Notes: generated from the sequence alone by a model not told the origin. 15,799 nt of DNA from Desulfocapsa sp. (GCA_029934815.1 JAOZLM010000023.1:1-15799); one strand, 5' to 3'. Shown: positions 7,615-13,827, numbered from the stretch's first letter. Numbers and translations are program-made.

Positions 7615-7703
7615 GTATCTTTACTTTTTTAAAAAAGATACCTGTTCCGGCATTTTTTACTAACCGGAATTAGACAAATAATCGTCTAGAAGATGGGATC
7701 TTC
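7615..7703 (-). promoter_or_regulatory. Four consecutive hairpins in the carD leader
   Basis: Four inverted repeats follow each other with gaps of 0 to 3 bases: GAAGAT/ATCTTC (7689-7703, 3-base loop), TAGAC/GTCTA (7671-7688), TTCCGG/CCGGAA (7645-7669, 13-base loop) and GTATCTTT/AAAGATAC (7615-7641, 11-base loop). The last ends 33 bases before the carD TTG start. None has the T-run of a terminator in the right place. Role unknown; a structured leader controlling carD is an inference. Confidence 0.5.
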
Positions 7704-7750
7704 CTAACTGCTTCGGCCACAGCGAGGATTATCCGCACAAGAAAAAAGTT

Positions 7751-7759
7751 AATATACCA
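7751..7759 (-). promoter_or_regulatory. Candidate extended -10 element for carD
   Basis: The minus strand reads TGGTATATT (7759-7751), an extended -10 of the TGnTATAAT type with one mismatch in the hexamer. No good -35 precedes it at 16-18 bases, as is usual for extended -10 promoters. Transcription would start near 7744, giving a leader of about 163 bases. Confidence 0.35.
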
Positions 7760-7913
7760 CACTTGTCCTAAAAGTGCTTTGAAAAAACAGTTATTTGTCG
7801 GTGCACCACCACGGAGTAGCAAGTAATAACACAGCATAAAAGTTTACTTATCTCAATGATAACAAATATTATTCGCTACGAATTCCTGACAAACTCATAA
7901 CGACAGCCATTTT

Positions 7914-7977
7914 GTACCCCAAGAGTACTTCCTTCGGGCGCGTGACGAAGAAAATGAAGAGCTTTTACGACACCATC
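7914..7977. repeat. Partial copy of the GATGGC palindromic element
   Basis: One arm of the element seen at 3191-3316 recurs here. Positions 7945-7980 match 3284-3319 at 32 of 36 bases, both ending in CCATCAAT. The apex remains as GTACTC and GGGTAC around a three-base loop, but the opposite arm and its terminal repeat are absent. It lies 6 bases after the pth stop in the same orientation as the first copy. Confidence 0.7.
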
Positions 7978-7982
7978 AATTC

Positions 7983-8576
7983 CTACTTAATACTATTTAA
8001 TCCATTCATTGCTTTTTGGCTTCCCGATCTGACAAAATCCTCTACTCCATCGAGCACTGTATCCATTCTTTTATCAAGTAATTGCTGTTCGTCCTGTGAT
8101 AAAGGGGAGAGCACAAAACGCTCTACTGGTATGTCCGCATGAATGCCATTTTGTCCTGGCCTGCCGATACCAACTTTCAATCTATGAAAATTTTTAGTTC
8201 CAAGGCTTTGTATAATGGATCGTATTCCATTATGCCCACCCGCTCCGCCTGTTGCAGCAAGCTTGATACGACCCGGGTGCATATCAAGATCATCATGAAT
8301 CACAAGTATACGATCCTCGACTATTTTAAAAAACTGTGCAAAACGTGCGATGGGCACACCTGAACGATTCATAAAGCTCTGCGGCTTGAGAATGTAAATT
8401 CGTTTTCCTGCAATGGTAATTCGGCAATGCAATGCATCCCACTTGTCAGCAGTAAGCGAATCGCCATATCTTCCGGCAAGAGCATCAACAATCTGAAAAC
8501 CGACGTTATGCCGGGTATCATCATATTTGCTGCCTGGATTACCAAGCCCTGCAATCAGATATGCTTCTTCAGACAC
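7983..8576 (-). CDS. pth: Peptidyl-tRNA hydrolase
   Basis: Pth cleaves peptidyl-tRNA released early from ribosomes, recycling tRNA. The 197-residue protein (E. coli 194) has all active-site residues in their motifs: Asn13 in GLGNPG, catalytic His23 in TRHNVGFQ, Asn70 in PQSFMNRSG, Asp95 in VIHDDLD, and Asn116 in GGAGGHNGIRS. The start is GTG at 8576-8574 (VSEEAYLIAGLGNPG), preceded by a modest AGAGAG; the only nearby ATG is out of frame. An in-frame extension to 8798 exists but runs into rplY, crosses a terminator and adds unrelated Leu-rich residues, so it is rejected. Upstream, an intrinsic terminator lies only 19 bases before the start codon, so pth must be expressed by readthrough or from a promoter inside rplY. 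Order rplY-pth is conserved in this group. Confidence 0.96.
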   Translation of the reverse strand: MSEEAYLIAGLGNPGSKYDDTRHNVGFQIVDALAGRYGDSLTADKWDALHCRITIAGKRIYILKPQSFMNRSGVPIARFAQFFKIVEDRILVIHDDLDMHPGRIKLAATGGAGGHNGIRSIIQSLGTKNFHRLKVGIGRPGQNGIHADIPVERFVLSPLSQDEQQLLDKRMDTVLDGVEDFVRSGSQKAMNGLNSIK

Positions 8577-8594
8577 GTTCTCATCTCTCTTTCC

Positions 8595-8635
8595 AAAAAA
8601 AAATCCGGAAAGGATTCTAAGGAACCCATTCCGGA
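8595..8635 (-). terminator. Intrinsic terminator between rplY and pth
   Basis: On the minus strand TCCGGAA (8635-8629) pairs with TTCCGGA (8610-8604); inside, after a T:T mismatch, GGGTTC pairs with GAATCC with one G.U, leaving a 4-base loop. Nine T residues follow immediately (8603-8595). This is a textbook rho-independent terminator, 23 bases after the rplY stop and 18 bases before the pth GTG. Confidence 0.9.
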
Positions 8636-8658
8636 CAAATATTGCTTTTGTGTTCTGA

Positions 8659-9363
8659 TTATTCAGACTCAACGACCTCTTCTTCTTCTCCTTCCACAGC
8701 AACCTCAGGAGTCTCAGCACCACCATCTGCAGCGGCGGCAACAGCAGCTTCGTCAGCCTCAGCAGCAGCAGCCTCAGCCGCATCACCTGCAGCAGCAAGA
8801 GCAGCAGCAGCTTTCGCAGAAATCACCTCAACACACATTACGTCACCATCAGAAACCATTTTTATGCTTCCTGGCAACTCAATATTTGCAAAAAGGATTG
8901 CTTCGTCAATATCAAGACCTGAGACATCTACAACTACAGTATCAGGCACATCAAGGGGAGCACCCTCAATATTGAGAACAGTGCTGTGAGTAACAAGCTC
9001 ACCACCACGATCAACACCTTTCGCCGCACCTGTCAGTTCAATATTCACAGAAAAAGTTCTGGCAGTATCAAGGTTGATCTCAAGAAAATCAGCATGAATA
9101 AGACTGTCAGTAACAGGATCAGTCTGAACTTCGCGCATCATAACGTGACGGGTATCACCATCAACGGAAAGGTTTACAACCGCATTCTTACGGCTGATCT
9201 GATACAAAGTCTTCAGAAATGGCTTAGTCTCAAGCTGAAGCGATGTAACGTCTTTATCGTTTCCGTACAGTACCGCCGGGGTATTACCACTTACACGCAG
9301 ACGACGCATGGCACCTTTACCAAAACTCTCTCTTTTTGAAGCAGACATGTCTACTTGTAGCAT
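8659..9363 (-). CDS. rplY: Large ribosomal subunit protein bL25 / general stress protein Ctc
   Basis: bL25 binds 5S rRNA in the 50S subunit. The 234-residue protein is the long, two-domain TL5/Ctc form: an N-terminal L25 domain (about 1-95, with GKGAMRRLRVSGNTPAVLYG and the HADFLEI block near its end) and a C-terminal beta domain (about 98-185). A low-complexity tail rich in Ala and Glu, ending in a run of acidic residues, covers about 183-234. E. coli L25 (94 residues) has only the first domain. A strong AAGGAGGAA lies just before the ATG, fixing the start, and an 8-bp hairpin stands directly upstream of it. It follows prs by 87 bases and is closed by a strong terminator. Confidence 0.95.
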   Translation of the reverse strand: MLQVDMSASKRESFGKGAMRRLRVSGNTPAVLYGNDKDVTSLQLETKPFLKTLYQISRKNAVVNLSVDGDTRHVMMREVQTDPVTDSLIHADFLEINLDTARTFSVNIELTGAAKGVDRGGELVTHSTVLNIEGAPLDVPDTVVVDVSGLDIDEAILFANIELPGSIKMVSDGDVMCVEVISAKAAAALAAAGDAAEAAAAEADEAAVAAAADGGAETPEVAVEGEEEEVVESE

Positions 9364-9377
9364 ATATTCCTCCTTGC

Positions 9378-9407
9378 CCTGAATCCGTTTTTTTCTATAG
9401 ATTCAGG
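9378..9407 (-). promoter_or_regulatory. Hairpin directly upstream of the rplY ribosome-binding site
   Basis: CCTGAATC and GATTCAGG form a perfect 8-bp stem with a 14-base loop on the transcript. The stem ends about 2 bases before the AAGGAGGAA Shine-Dalgarno stretch (9375-9367). There is no T-run after it, so it is not a terminator. It could stabilise the prs 3' end or regulate rplY translation; E. coli rplY is known to be autogenously controlled through its leader, but no homology to that leader is claimed. Confidence 0.5.
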
Positions 9408-9450
9408 AATATTCTCAAAAATAGTATCGTTAATTAAATTTATATATCAG

Positions 9451-10389
9451 CTACACAAAGAGTGAGCTGATTGAACCTTCGGTATGAATACAATCAATTG
9501 CCTGAGCCAGTAAGTTTGATACAGACAGTACTTTTATTTTTTCACACTTCCTTGCTTCACCCTGAAGAGGAATAGAGTTTGTGACCACGAGAGAACTCAA
9601 CTCTGACTTATTTAAACGGTCAATGGCCGGCCCTGACAGAACTGGATGCGAGCAACATGCATGAACTTCCGTTGCACCATGCTCCAGAAGAGTCGCAGCT
9701 CCATTACAGAGCGTTCCGGCAGTATCAACCATATCATCAAGCATAATAGCTGTTTTGCCTTTAACATCACCAATGACATGCATTGCTTCACATTCATTTG
9801 GTTTGTCACGACGTTTATCTATAATGGCAAGGCCAGCATTAAGCCTCTTTGCAAAAGCACGGGTCCTTTCCACTCCACCAGCATCGGGAGAAACCATAAC
9901 TACATTTTCGAATTTATCTTTTATGTAATCAAGAAGAACAGGAGCTGCATATAAGTGATCAACTGGAATATTGAAAAATCCCTGAATCTGCCCTGCATGT
10001 AAATCCATACTTAAAACTCGTCGAACACCAACTGCCATAAACATTTCAGCAACAACCTTGGCTGTAATGGGTACCCGAGGTGCTACTTTTCTGTCCTGGC
10101 GAGCATAACCATAATAAGGAACAACTGCGGTAATTCGTCTGGCTGAAGCACGCCTAAGCGCATCAACCATAATTACCAGTTCCATAAGATTATCATTAAC
10201 CGGCGTACAGGTTGATTGAATGATGAAAACATCTGTACCGCGAACATTTTCCTTTATCTCAACAAAAGTCTCACCATCACTGAACTTTCGGACGTCAGCT
10301 TTAGAGAGTGGAACCTTAAGATAGTCAGCAATTTCCTGAGCCATTATCGGATTGGCATTTCCAGAAAAAACTTTAATGATATTAGGCAT
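9451..10389 (-). CDS. prs: Ribose-phosphate pyrophosphokinase (PRPP synthetase)
   Basis: Prs makes phosphoribosyl pyrophosphate from ribose 5-phosphate and ATP for nucleotide, histidine, tryptophan and NAD synthesis. The 312-residue protein (typical 310-315) has the start IKVFSGNANPIMAQEIADYL, FSDGETFVEIKENVRG, the catalytic-region His131 in SMDLHAGQIQGFF (127-139), YYGYARQDRK, and the PRPP-binding loop DDMVDTAGT (218-226). These place it in class I, phosphate-activated Prs. The ATG has only a poor ribosome-binding site. It lies downstream of ispE and tRNA-Gln, an order conserved in Geobacter relatives, and a candidate promoter at 10414-10441 could drive it together with rplY. Confidence 0.97.
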   Translation of the reverse strand: MPNIIKVFSGNANPIMAQEIADYLKVPLSKADVRKFSDGETFVEIKENVRGTDVFIIQSTCTPVNDNLMELVIMVDALRRASARRITAVVPYYGYARQDRKVAPRVPITAKVVAEMFMAVGVRRVLSMDLHAGQIQGFFNIPVDHLYAAPVLLDYIKDKFENVVMVSPDAGGVERTRAFAKRLNAGLAIIDKRRDKPNECEAMHVIGDVKGKTAIMLDDMVDTAGTLCNGAATLLEHGATEVHACCSHPVLSGPAIDRLNKSELSSLVVTNSIPLQGEARKCEKIKVLSVSNLLAQAIDCIHTEGSISSLFV

Positions 10390-10413
10390 GATCTTATATT
10401 CTCAGTACAATAA

Positions 10414-10441
10414 ATTATCTTTACAAAGTCTACTATTCCAA
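10414..10441 (-). promoter_or_regulatory. Candidate sigma70-type promoter for prs
   Basis: On the minus strand, TTGGAA (10441-10436) and GATAAT (10419-10414) are 16 bases apart. The -10 matches 5 of 6 consensus positions, the -35 matches 4. It lies between the tRNA-side palindrome (ends 10451) and prs, giving a leader of about 17 bases. The match is moderate. Confidence 0.35.
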
Positions 10442-10450
10442 CCAACTAAT

Positions 10451-10556
10451 AATTGGATGGAAATGCGTTCAAGTTCGTCCGTTTTTCTCTTGTCGCAATG
10501 GCAGTACCATGCGACAAGAGAAAAACGAATGAAATTGGGCACATTTCCATTCAATT
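10451..10556. repeat. 106-bp imperfect palindrome abutting the tRNA-Gln 3' end
   Basis: The arms 10451-10501 and 10507-10556 are inverted copies with 43 of 50 positions matching, one bulged A, and a 5-base loop CAGTA. The inner 18 bases (from CGTTTTTCTC to TGTCGCA, 10480-10497) match perfectly. Most outer mismatches are transitions that could form G.U or A.C pairs in RNA. Ends are AATTG/CAATT. The right edge is the base next to the encoded tRNA CCA. No T-run follows on either side, so it is not an intrinsic terminator. It looks like the same family as 10644-10751. Confidence 0.85.
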
Positions 10557-10632
10557 TGGCTGGGGCGGGAGGGATCGAACCTCCGAATGTCGGGATCAAA
10601 ACCCGATGCCTTAACCGCTTGGCTACGCCCCA
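10557..10632 (-). tRNA. tRNA-Gln (anticodon UUG)
   Basis: The 76-base gene, with CCA encoded, folds as a standard cloverleaf. The acceptor stem is TGGGGCG/CGCCCCA with discriminator G. The anticodon stem is TCGGG/CCCGA with the 7-base loop TTTTGAT, so the anticodon is TTG, reading CAA (and CAG by wobble). The T arm carries GGTTCGATCC-type sequence and the D arm AGC...GGTTAAGGC. It lies between ispE and prs in the same orientation, as in Geobacter relatives. No promoter of its own is clear, so it may be cut from an ispE transcript. It is flanked on both sides by large palindromes. GlnRS is encoded at the right end of the window. Confidence 0.97.
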
Positions 10633-10643
10633 GTATTAACTCG

Positions 10644-10751
10644 TTAATTGATCTCAAGCACCACATCTTTGCCCGATTTTGTATATTCGCATAGTGAAAC
10701 TATTGCGAACATACAAAATCGAACAAACCTGTAGCACTTGAAATCAATTAA
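10644..10751. repeat. 108-bp imperfect palindrome between ispE and tRNA-Gln
   Basis: Arms 10644-10695 and 10699-10751 are inverted copies with 43 of 52 positions matching, one bulged A and a 3-base loop GAA. The inner segment CGATTTTGTAT and the TTCGC next to the apex are the best conserved. Ends are TTAATTG/CAATTAA. Length, end sequence, the CG-TTTT block, the TCGC near the apex, and the position of the bulged A all match the palindrome at 10451-10556, so the two are read as one family although their primary sequences have diverged. Confidence 0.82.
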
Positions 10752-10783
10752 ATTCTTGCTTTTCTGATTTTCAACTACCCTAT

Positions 10784-11659
10784 TCATAAAGGCCTGGTAA
10801 CAAAAACACCATCACCATAGCTTTCCCGTAACAAGTCTGCACATTCCTGCACATTGCCGTCACTATCATCAGGAAAAACACCAAAAACAGTAGGTCCACT
10901 ACCAGACATCAACGCCCCGGCAGCACCACTCTCAAGCATACATTTCTTGATCGACTCTATCTCAGGATAACGATCAATTGTAACGCTCTCAAGATCATTA
11001 AACAGGTCAGAAGCGACCCCGTTTAATACACCATTCTCACGAGAACCAAACAGACTAGAAACTTTATCTGTCCTTGTCAATCTAAAATTTTCAAAAACCC
11101 ATGCTGTTGATACAGAAAATCCGGGATTCACCAGCAAAACCGAGCAATGAGAAAGTGAAGCAACAGCTTCCATCTTTTCCCCAACCCCCCTTGCACGTGC
11201 AGCAGCCTCAGAAAAAACAAAAAACGGCACATCTGCTCCAAGCGCTTTTGCAAGTTCCAGGAGTTTCTTTTCGGGAAGTGGCGAATCAAAAAAGGCATTC
11301 AACGCAGTAAGCACGGCTCCTGCATCACTACTTCCACCACCTAGTCCGGCTGCAACAGGGATTCGCTTTTCAAGTACCAGCGAGACACCATATCTACCCT
11401 CAAGCCCGGCTTCCTGCAAAAAAACTGCTGCGGCCTTATATACCAGATTTGATTTATCCTCAGGAAGATCAGAATCAGGGCAACGTAAAGAAATCCCAGG
11501 TTGTTGCAACTTCTGAATATGAAGCGTATCAAAAAGATCCAGCTTCTGCATTACACCATCAAGCTCATGGTAACCATCTGGTCTTTTTGCCAGAACCCGC
11601 AGTGTAAGATTCACCTTTGCAGGCGCCTGGACATTCAGCACCCGCCCAGAGTCAGCCAT
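10784..11659 (-). CDS. ispE: 4-diphosphocytidyl-2-C-methyl-D-erythritol kinase
   Basis: IspE phosphorylates CDP-methylerythritol, the fourth step of the MEP pathway to isoprenoids. From the ATG at 11659 (MADSGRVLNVQAPAKVNLTL) the protein has 291 residues (E. coli 283). GHMP-kinase motifs are intact: Lys15 in APAKVNL, the ATP loop PVAAGLGGGSSDAGAVL (101-117), catalytic Asp143 in ALGADVPFF, and the C-terminal glycine motif LMSGSGPTVFG (250-260). A longer reading from a TTG at 11701 adds a purely basic stretch and is rejected. The start overlaps the DUF1844 stop by 8 bases, implying coupling in a serA-DUF1844-ispE operon. Downstream come a 108-bp palindrome and tRNA-Gln. Confidence 0.96.
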   Translation of the reverse strand: MADSGRVLNVQAPAKVNLTLRVLAKRPDGYHELDGVMQKLDLFDTLHIQKLQQPGISLRCPDSDLPEDKSNLVYKAAAVFLQEAGLEGRYGVSLVLEKRIPVAAGLGGGSSDAGAVLTALNAFFDSPLPEKKLLELAKALGADVPFFVFSEAAARARGVGEKMEAVASLSHCSVLLVNPGFSVSTAWVFENFRLTRTDKVSSLFGSRENGVLNGVASDLFNDLESVTIDRYPEIESIKKCMLESGAAGALMSGSGPTVFGVFPDDSDGNVQECADLLRESYGDGVFVTRPL

Positions 11660-11999
11660 TCGTTGCCGCTTTCTCTTTTTTGGCTTTGGCAACAGCAACA
11701 AATCGTAATTTCACATCATACAGAACATTCTTCAGCATTTCTGTTTCGTCATCTGTTAGATTACCCTTGGTTTTATTTTCCAGTAAAGCCAAAGTATCGA
11801 TGGCATGACGGGCAAGGGACAGATCTAGCATTTTTTCACCCGTAACAGGATCAGCAATTTCCCCAAGGTGAAACAGTGCAGAAGTATTTAAAGACATGAC
11901 AAAGGCCATAAATGTGACCTCCGGCATGACACAACGCCCATCCTGATCAGGTACTTTACCATCGCTACAGGGACAGCCTTCTTCATATTCAGAACTCAT
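11652..11999 (-). CDS. DUF1844 family protein of unknown function
   Basis: This 115-residue protein has no known role. Its core FMAFVMSLNTSALFHLGEIADPVTGE followed by LARHAIDTLALLENKTKGNLTDDE and LKNVLYDVKLRFVAV matches the pattern of the DUF1844 family, small, mostly helical proteins seen in Desulfobacterota and some other phyla. In front is a short extension with three cysteines (Cys9, Cys11, Cys23 in GCPCSDGKVPDQDGRC) that could bind a metal; this is inference. The tail is Lys/Ala-rich. No signal peptide or clear membrane span. GAGAGGG precedes the ATG at a good distance. It lies 26 bases after serA and overlaps ispE by 8 bases, so it is translated with housekeeping enzymes, which argues for a basic cellular role. 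Confidence 0.88.
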   Translation of the reverse strand: MSSEYEEGCPCSDGKVPDQDGRCVMPEVTFMAFVMSLNTSALFHLGEIADPVTGEKMLDLSLARHAIDTLALLENKTKGNLTDDETEMLKNVLYDVKLRFVAVAKAKKEKAATNG

Positions 12000-12025
12000 T
12001 ATTCCCTCTCAAGTAAAAAAACAAA

Positions 12026-13612
12026 TCAGGCTAAATCAAGAGCCAGTGCATTATCAATATTTTCAAGTGCTGTTACTTCTGCCAGCAACTCTTTTGATAT
12101 AACTGAGTCAGTGGACAGCAGGATAATATTCTGGTCACTTGCGTCTTCACGGCCAACGGTCATTCGCGAAATATTCACGCCGTTACTTCCAAGGGTTGTA
12201 CCGAGGGCTCCGATAACACCGGGAACGTCATTGTTGTACACCAGAAGCATTGGGCCTGCGGCCTGTGCTTCAAGACGAAATGCATTCAGGCGCACCAGAC
12301 GCGGTTCGTTTTTACCAAACACAGTTCCAACCAGTTCGTTTTCACCTTCGTTGGTTTTCACTTTTATGCGCAGGACATTTACAAAATCATTGGATCTGTC
12401 ACTTTTAGACTCGACCACACGAATACCACGATCTTTTGCGATTACCGGAGCATTTACATAATTTACAGCATCCTGCAAAATTGGAGTAAACAGCCCTTTT
12501 AAGAAGGCAACAGTTACAGGACTGGTATTGAGTTCTGCAAGCTCGCCTGAATATTCAAGGGAAACCTCTTCAACACTTCCTTTGGCTATCTGCATGTGGA
12601 ATGAACCAAGCATCTCTCCAAGATTTATATAAGGGCCAACCTGAGCGAGTACATCATCGCTGACAGATGGGACGTTTACAGCGTTTGTCACAACACCCTT
12701 ATTCAGGTATTCGGCAACCTGTTCTGCAATTGCTGTGGCAACATTTTCCTGCGCTTCACTGGTGGAAGCACCAAGATGTGGAGTACAGATAAAGTTATCG
12801 AGAGCCAGAAGTGGACAATTTTCTTTTGTGGTTGGCTCATCTGCAAAAACGTCAAGAGCTGCACCTGCAATTTCTCCATCTACCAGAGCCTTGTACAAAG
12901 CCTCTTCATCACACACTCCGCCACGAGCACAATCGATAAACATTGCGCCTTTTTTCATGTTTGTGAAGAATTCGGTGGAAAGTGCATTTTTAGTTTCTTT
13001 GGTAAGCGGAACATGCACGGTGATATAGTCGGCACGTTTGGCCAGCTCTTCAACACTCACAAGCTCAACACCCAGCTTATCAACAAGCTCTTTTGGCATA
13101 TGAGGATCATAGGCAATGACTTTCATCTTTAAACCCTGAGCACGATTGGCAGCGATCGCTCCGATACGTCCAATTCCAAAAATACCAAATGTTTTTCCGG
13201 TGAGTTCACGTCCCATAAAATTCTTCTTTTCCCACTTGCCTGCTTTCATAGAAGCTGTTGCCTGTGGAATATTTCTGGAAAGGGACATCATCATGCCGAT
13301 TGCATGTTCTGCAGCAGTGGTAGCATTTCCATCAGGGGCGTTCATTACAACAATACCCTTTTGGCTGGCTGCCGGAATATCAACATTATCAAGACCGATT
13401 CCAGCTCTGCCGATAACTTTCAGGTTAGTGGCAGCCGTAATTATATCTTCAGTGGCTTTGGTGGCACTACGAACAACGAGGCCATCATAATCGCCGATAA
13501 TTTTCTGTAATTCTTCCGGGGGAAGCCCTGTATTCACATCGACTTCAAGCCCTGCATCGACCAGAATTTTCTCGCCCAGCGGGGACATATTGTCACTGAT
13601 TAAAACCTTCAT
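12026..13612 (-). CDS. serA: D-3-phosphoglycerate dehydrogenase, long form with ACT domain
   Basis: SerA oxidises 3-phosphoglycerate with NAD+ in the first step of serine synthesis. The 528-residue protein is the long type: catalytic and NAD-binding core (about 1-310), an intervening allosteric substrate-binding domain, and a C-terminal ACT domain (about 455-528, PMLLVYNNDVPGVIGALG) that usually senses serine. Active-site residues are present: NAD loop GIFGIGRIG (143-151), Arg230 in DCARGG, Glu259 in FADEPTT, and His279 in TPHLGAST. AAGGAG lies 4-5 bases before the ATG. It heads the leftward serA-DUF1844-ispE unit and is divergent from gltX across 215 bases. Serine feedback is expected from the ACT domain but not shown by the sequence. 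Confidence 0.97.
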   Translation of the reverse strand: MKVLISDNMSPLGEKILVDAGLEVDVNTGLPPEELQKIIGDYDGLVVRSATKATEDIITAATNLKVIGRAGIGLDNVDIPAASQKGIVVMNAPDGNATTAAEHAIGMMMSLSRNIPQATASMKAGKWEKKNFMGRELTGKTFGIFGIGRIGAIAANRAQGLKMKVIAYDPHMPKELVDKLGVELVSVEELAKRADYITVHVPLTKETKNALSTEFFTNMKKGAMFIDCARGGVCDEEALYKALVDGEIAGAALDVFADEPTTKENCPLLALDNFICTPHLGASTSEAQENVATAIAEQVAEYLNKGVVTNAVNVPSVSDDVLAQVGPYINLGEMLGSFHMQIAKGSVEEVSLEYSGELAELNTSPVTVAFLKGLFTPILQDAVNYVNAPVIAKDRGIRVVESKSDRSNDFVNVLRIKVKTNEGENELVGTVFGKNEPRLVRLNAFRLEAQAAGPMLLVYNNDVPGVIGALGTTLGSNGVNISRMTVGREDASDQNIILLSTDSVISKELLAEVTALENIDNALALDLA

Positions 13613-13670
13613 CTTTACTCCTTATCTTGATAATTCAGAAATATTTATATTTATCATCACAAAACTTGTT

Positions 13671-13699
13671 ACTATAACTAGTTCCATGGAAGAGAACAA
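13671..13699 (-). promoter_or_regulatory. Candidate sigma70-type promoter for serA
   Basis: On the minus strand, TTGTTC (13699-13694) and TATAGT (13676-13671) are exactly 17 bases apart. The -10 matches 5 of 6 consensus positions; the -35 is weaker at 3 of 6. Transcription would begin near 13664, leaving a leader of about 50 bases. Confidence 0.4.
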
Positions 13700-13712
13700 C
13701 CAAAAATAGTTT

Positions 13713-13732
13713 TAATTGTTATTGAACAATTA
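13713..13732. promoter_or_regulatory. Perfect inverted repeat overlapping the gltX -35
   Basis: TAATTGTT and AACAATTA form a perfect 8-bp inverted repeat around the 4-base centre ATTG. The candidate gltX -35 hexamer (13722-13727) lies within it, so a dimeric protein bound here would compete with RNA polymerase. It also lies upstream of the serA promoter. No known operator is recognised. Confidence 0.45.
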
Positions 13733-13750
13733 GCCTGAAAACGATATAGA
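13722..13750 (+). promoter_or_regulatory. Candidate sigma70-type promoter for gltX
   Basis: TTGAAC (13722-13727) and TATAGA (13745-13750) are exactly 17 bases apart; each matches its consensus at 4 of 6 positions. Transcription would start near 13757, giving a leader of about 70 bases before gltX. Both hexamers fall in perfect inverted repeats. Confidence 0.45.
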
Positions 13751-13762
13751 AGCAGTCTATAT
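13744..13762. promoter_or_regulatory. Perfect inverted repeat overlapping the gltX -10
   Basis: ATATAGA and TCTATAT form a perfect 7-bp inverted repeat around the 5-base centre AGCAG. The candidate gltX -10 hexamer is its left half and the predicted start site its right half. A further GC-rich hairpin, GACCC/GGGTC at 13775-13790, follows in the leader. Function unknown. Confidence 0.4.
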
Positions 13763-13827
13763 ACTTCCACTTAAGACCCGTGACGGGGTCGAAAAAAACA
13801 ACTAACTTTTACATTTCATAAACAAAC

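Larger units (their letters stand above)
7582..7982. other. Gene-free stretch between pth and carD (401 bases)
   Basis: In transcription order this holds the partial palindromic repeat after pth (7914-7977), about 150 bases in which I see only AT-rich sequence, a candidate carD promoter with an extended -10 (7751-7759), and a leader of about 160 bases with four hairpins ending at the carD ribosome-binding site. No intrinsic terminator for pth and no gene is evident. In Geobacter relatives ychF commonly lies between pth and carD; no trace of it is present. Confidence 0.6.

Noticed and set aside
8577..8798. In-frame upstream extension of pth to a start inside rplY
   Set aside because: It would overlap rplY, cross a strong terminator, and add Leu/Arg-rich residues absent from Pth; the GTG at 8576 gives the family's normal length.
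8642..8989. Plus-strand frame rich in Ala and Ser opposite rplY
   Set aside because: It is the antisense shadow of the Ala/Glu-rich tail of L25, with no ribosome-binding site or conserved domain.
10451..10556. Palindrome after tRNA-Gln read as an intrinsic terminator
   Set aside because: No T-run follows the hairpin on the minus strand, and the stem is far longer than a terminator's.
11660..11701. TTG start adding 14 residues to ispE
   Set aside because: The added residues are just the frame-shifted Lys-rich tail of the DUF1844 gene; ATG at 11659 places the APAKVNL motif at the usual distance.
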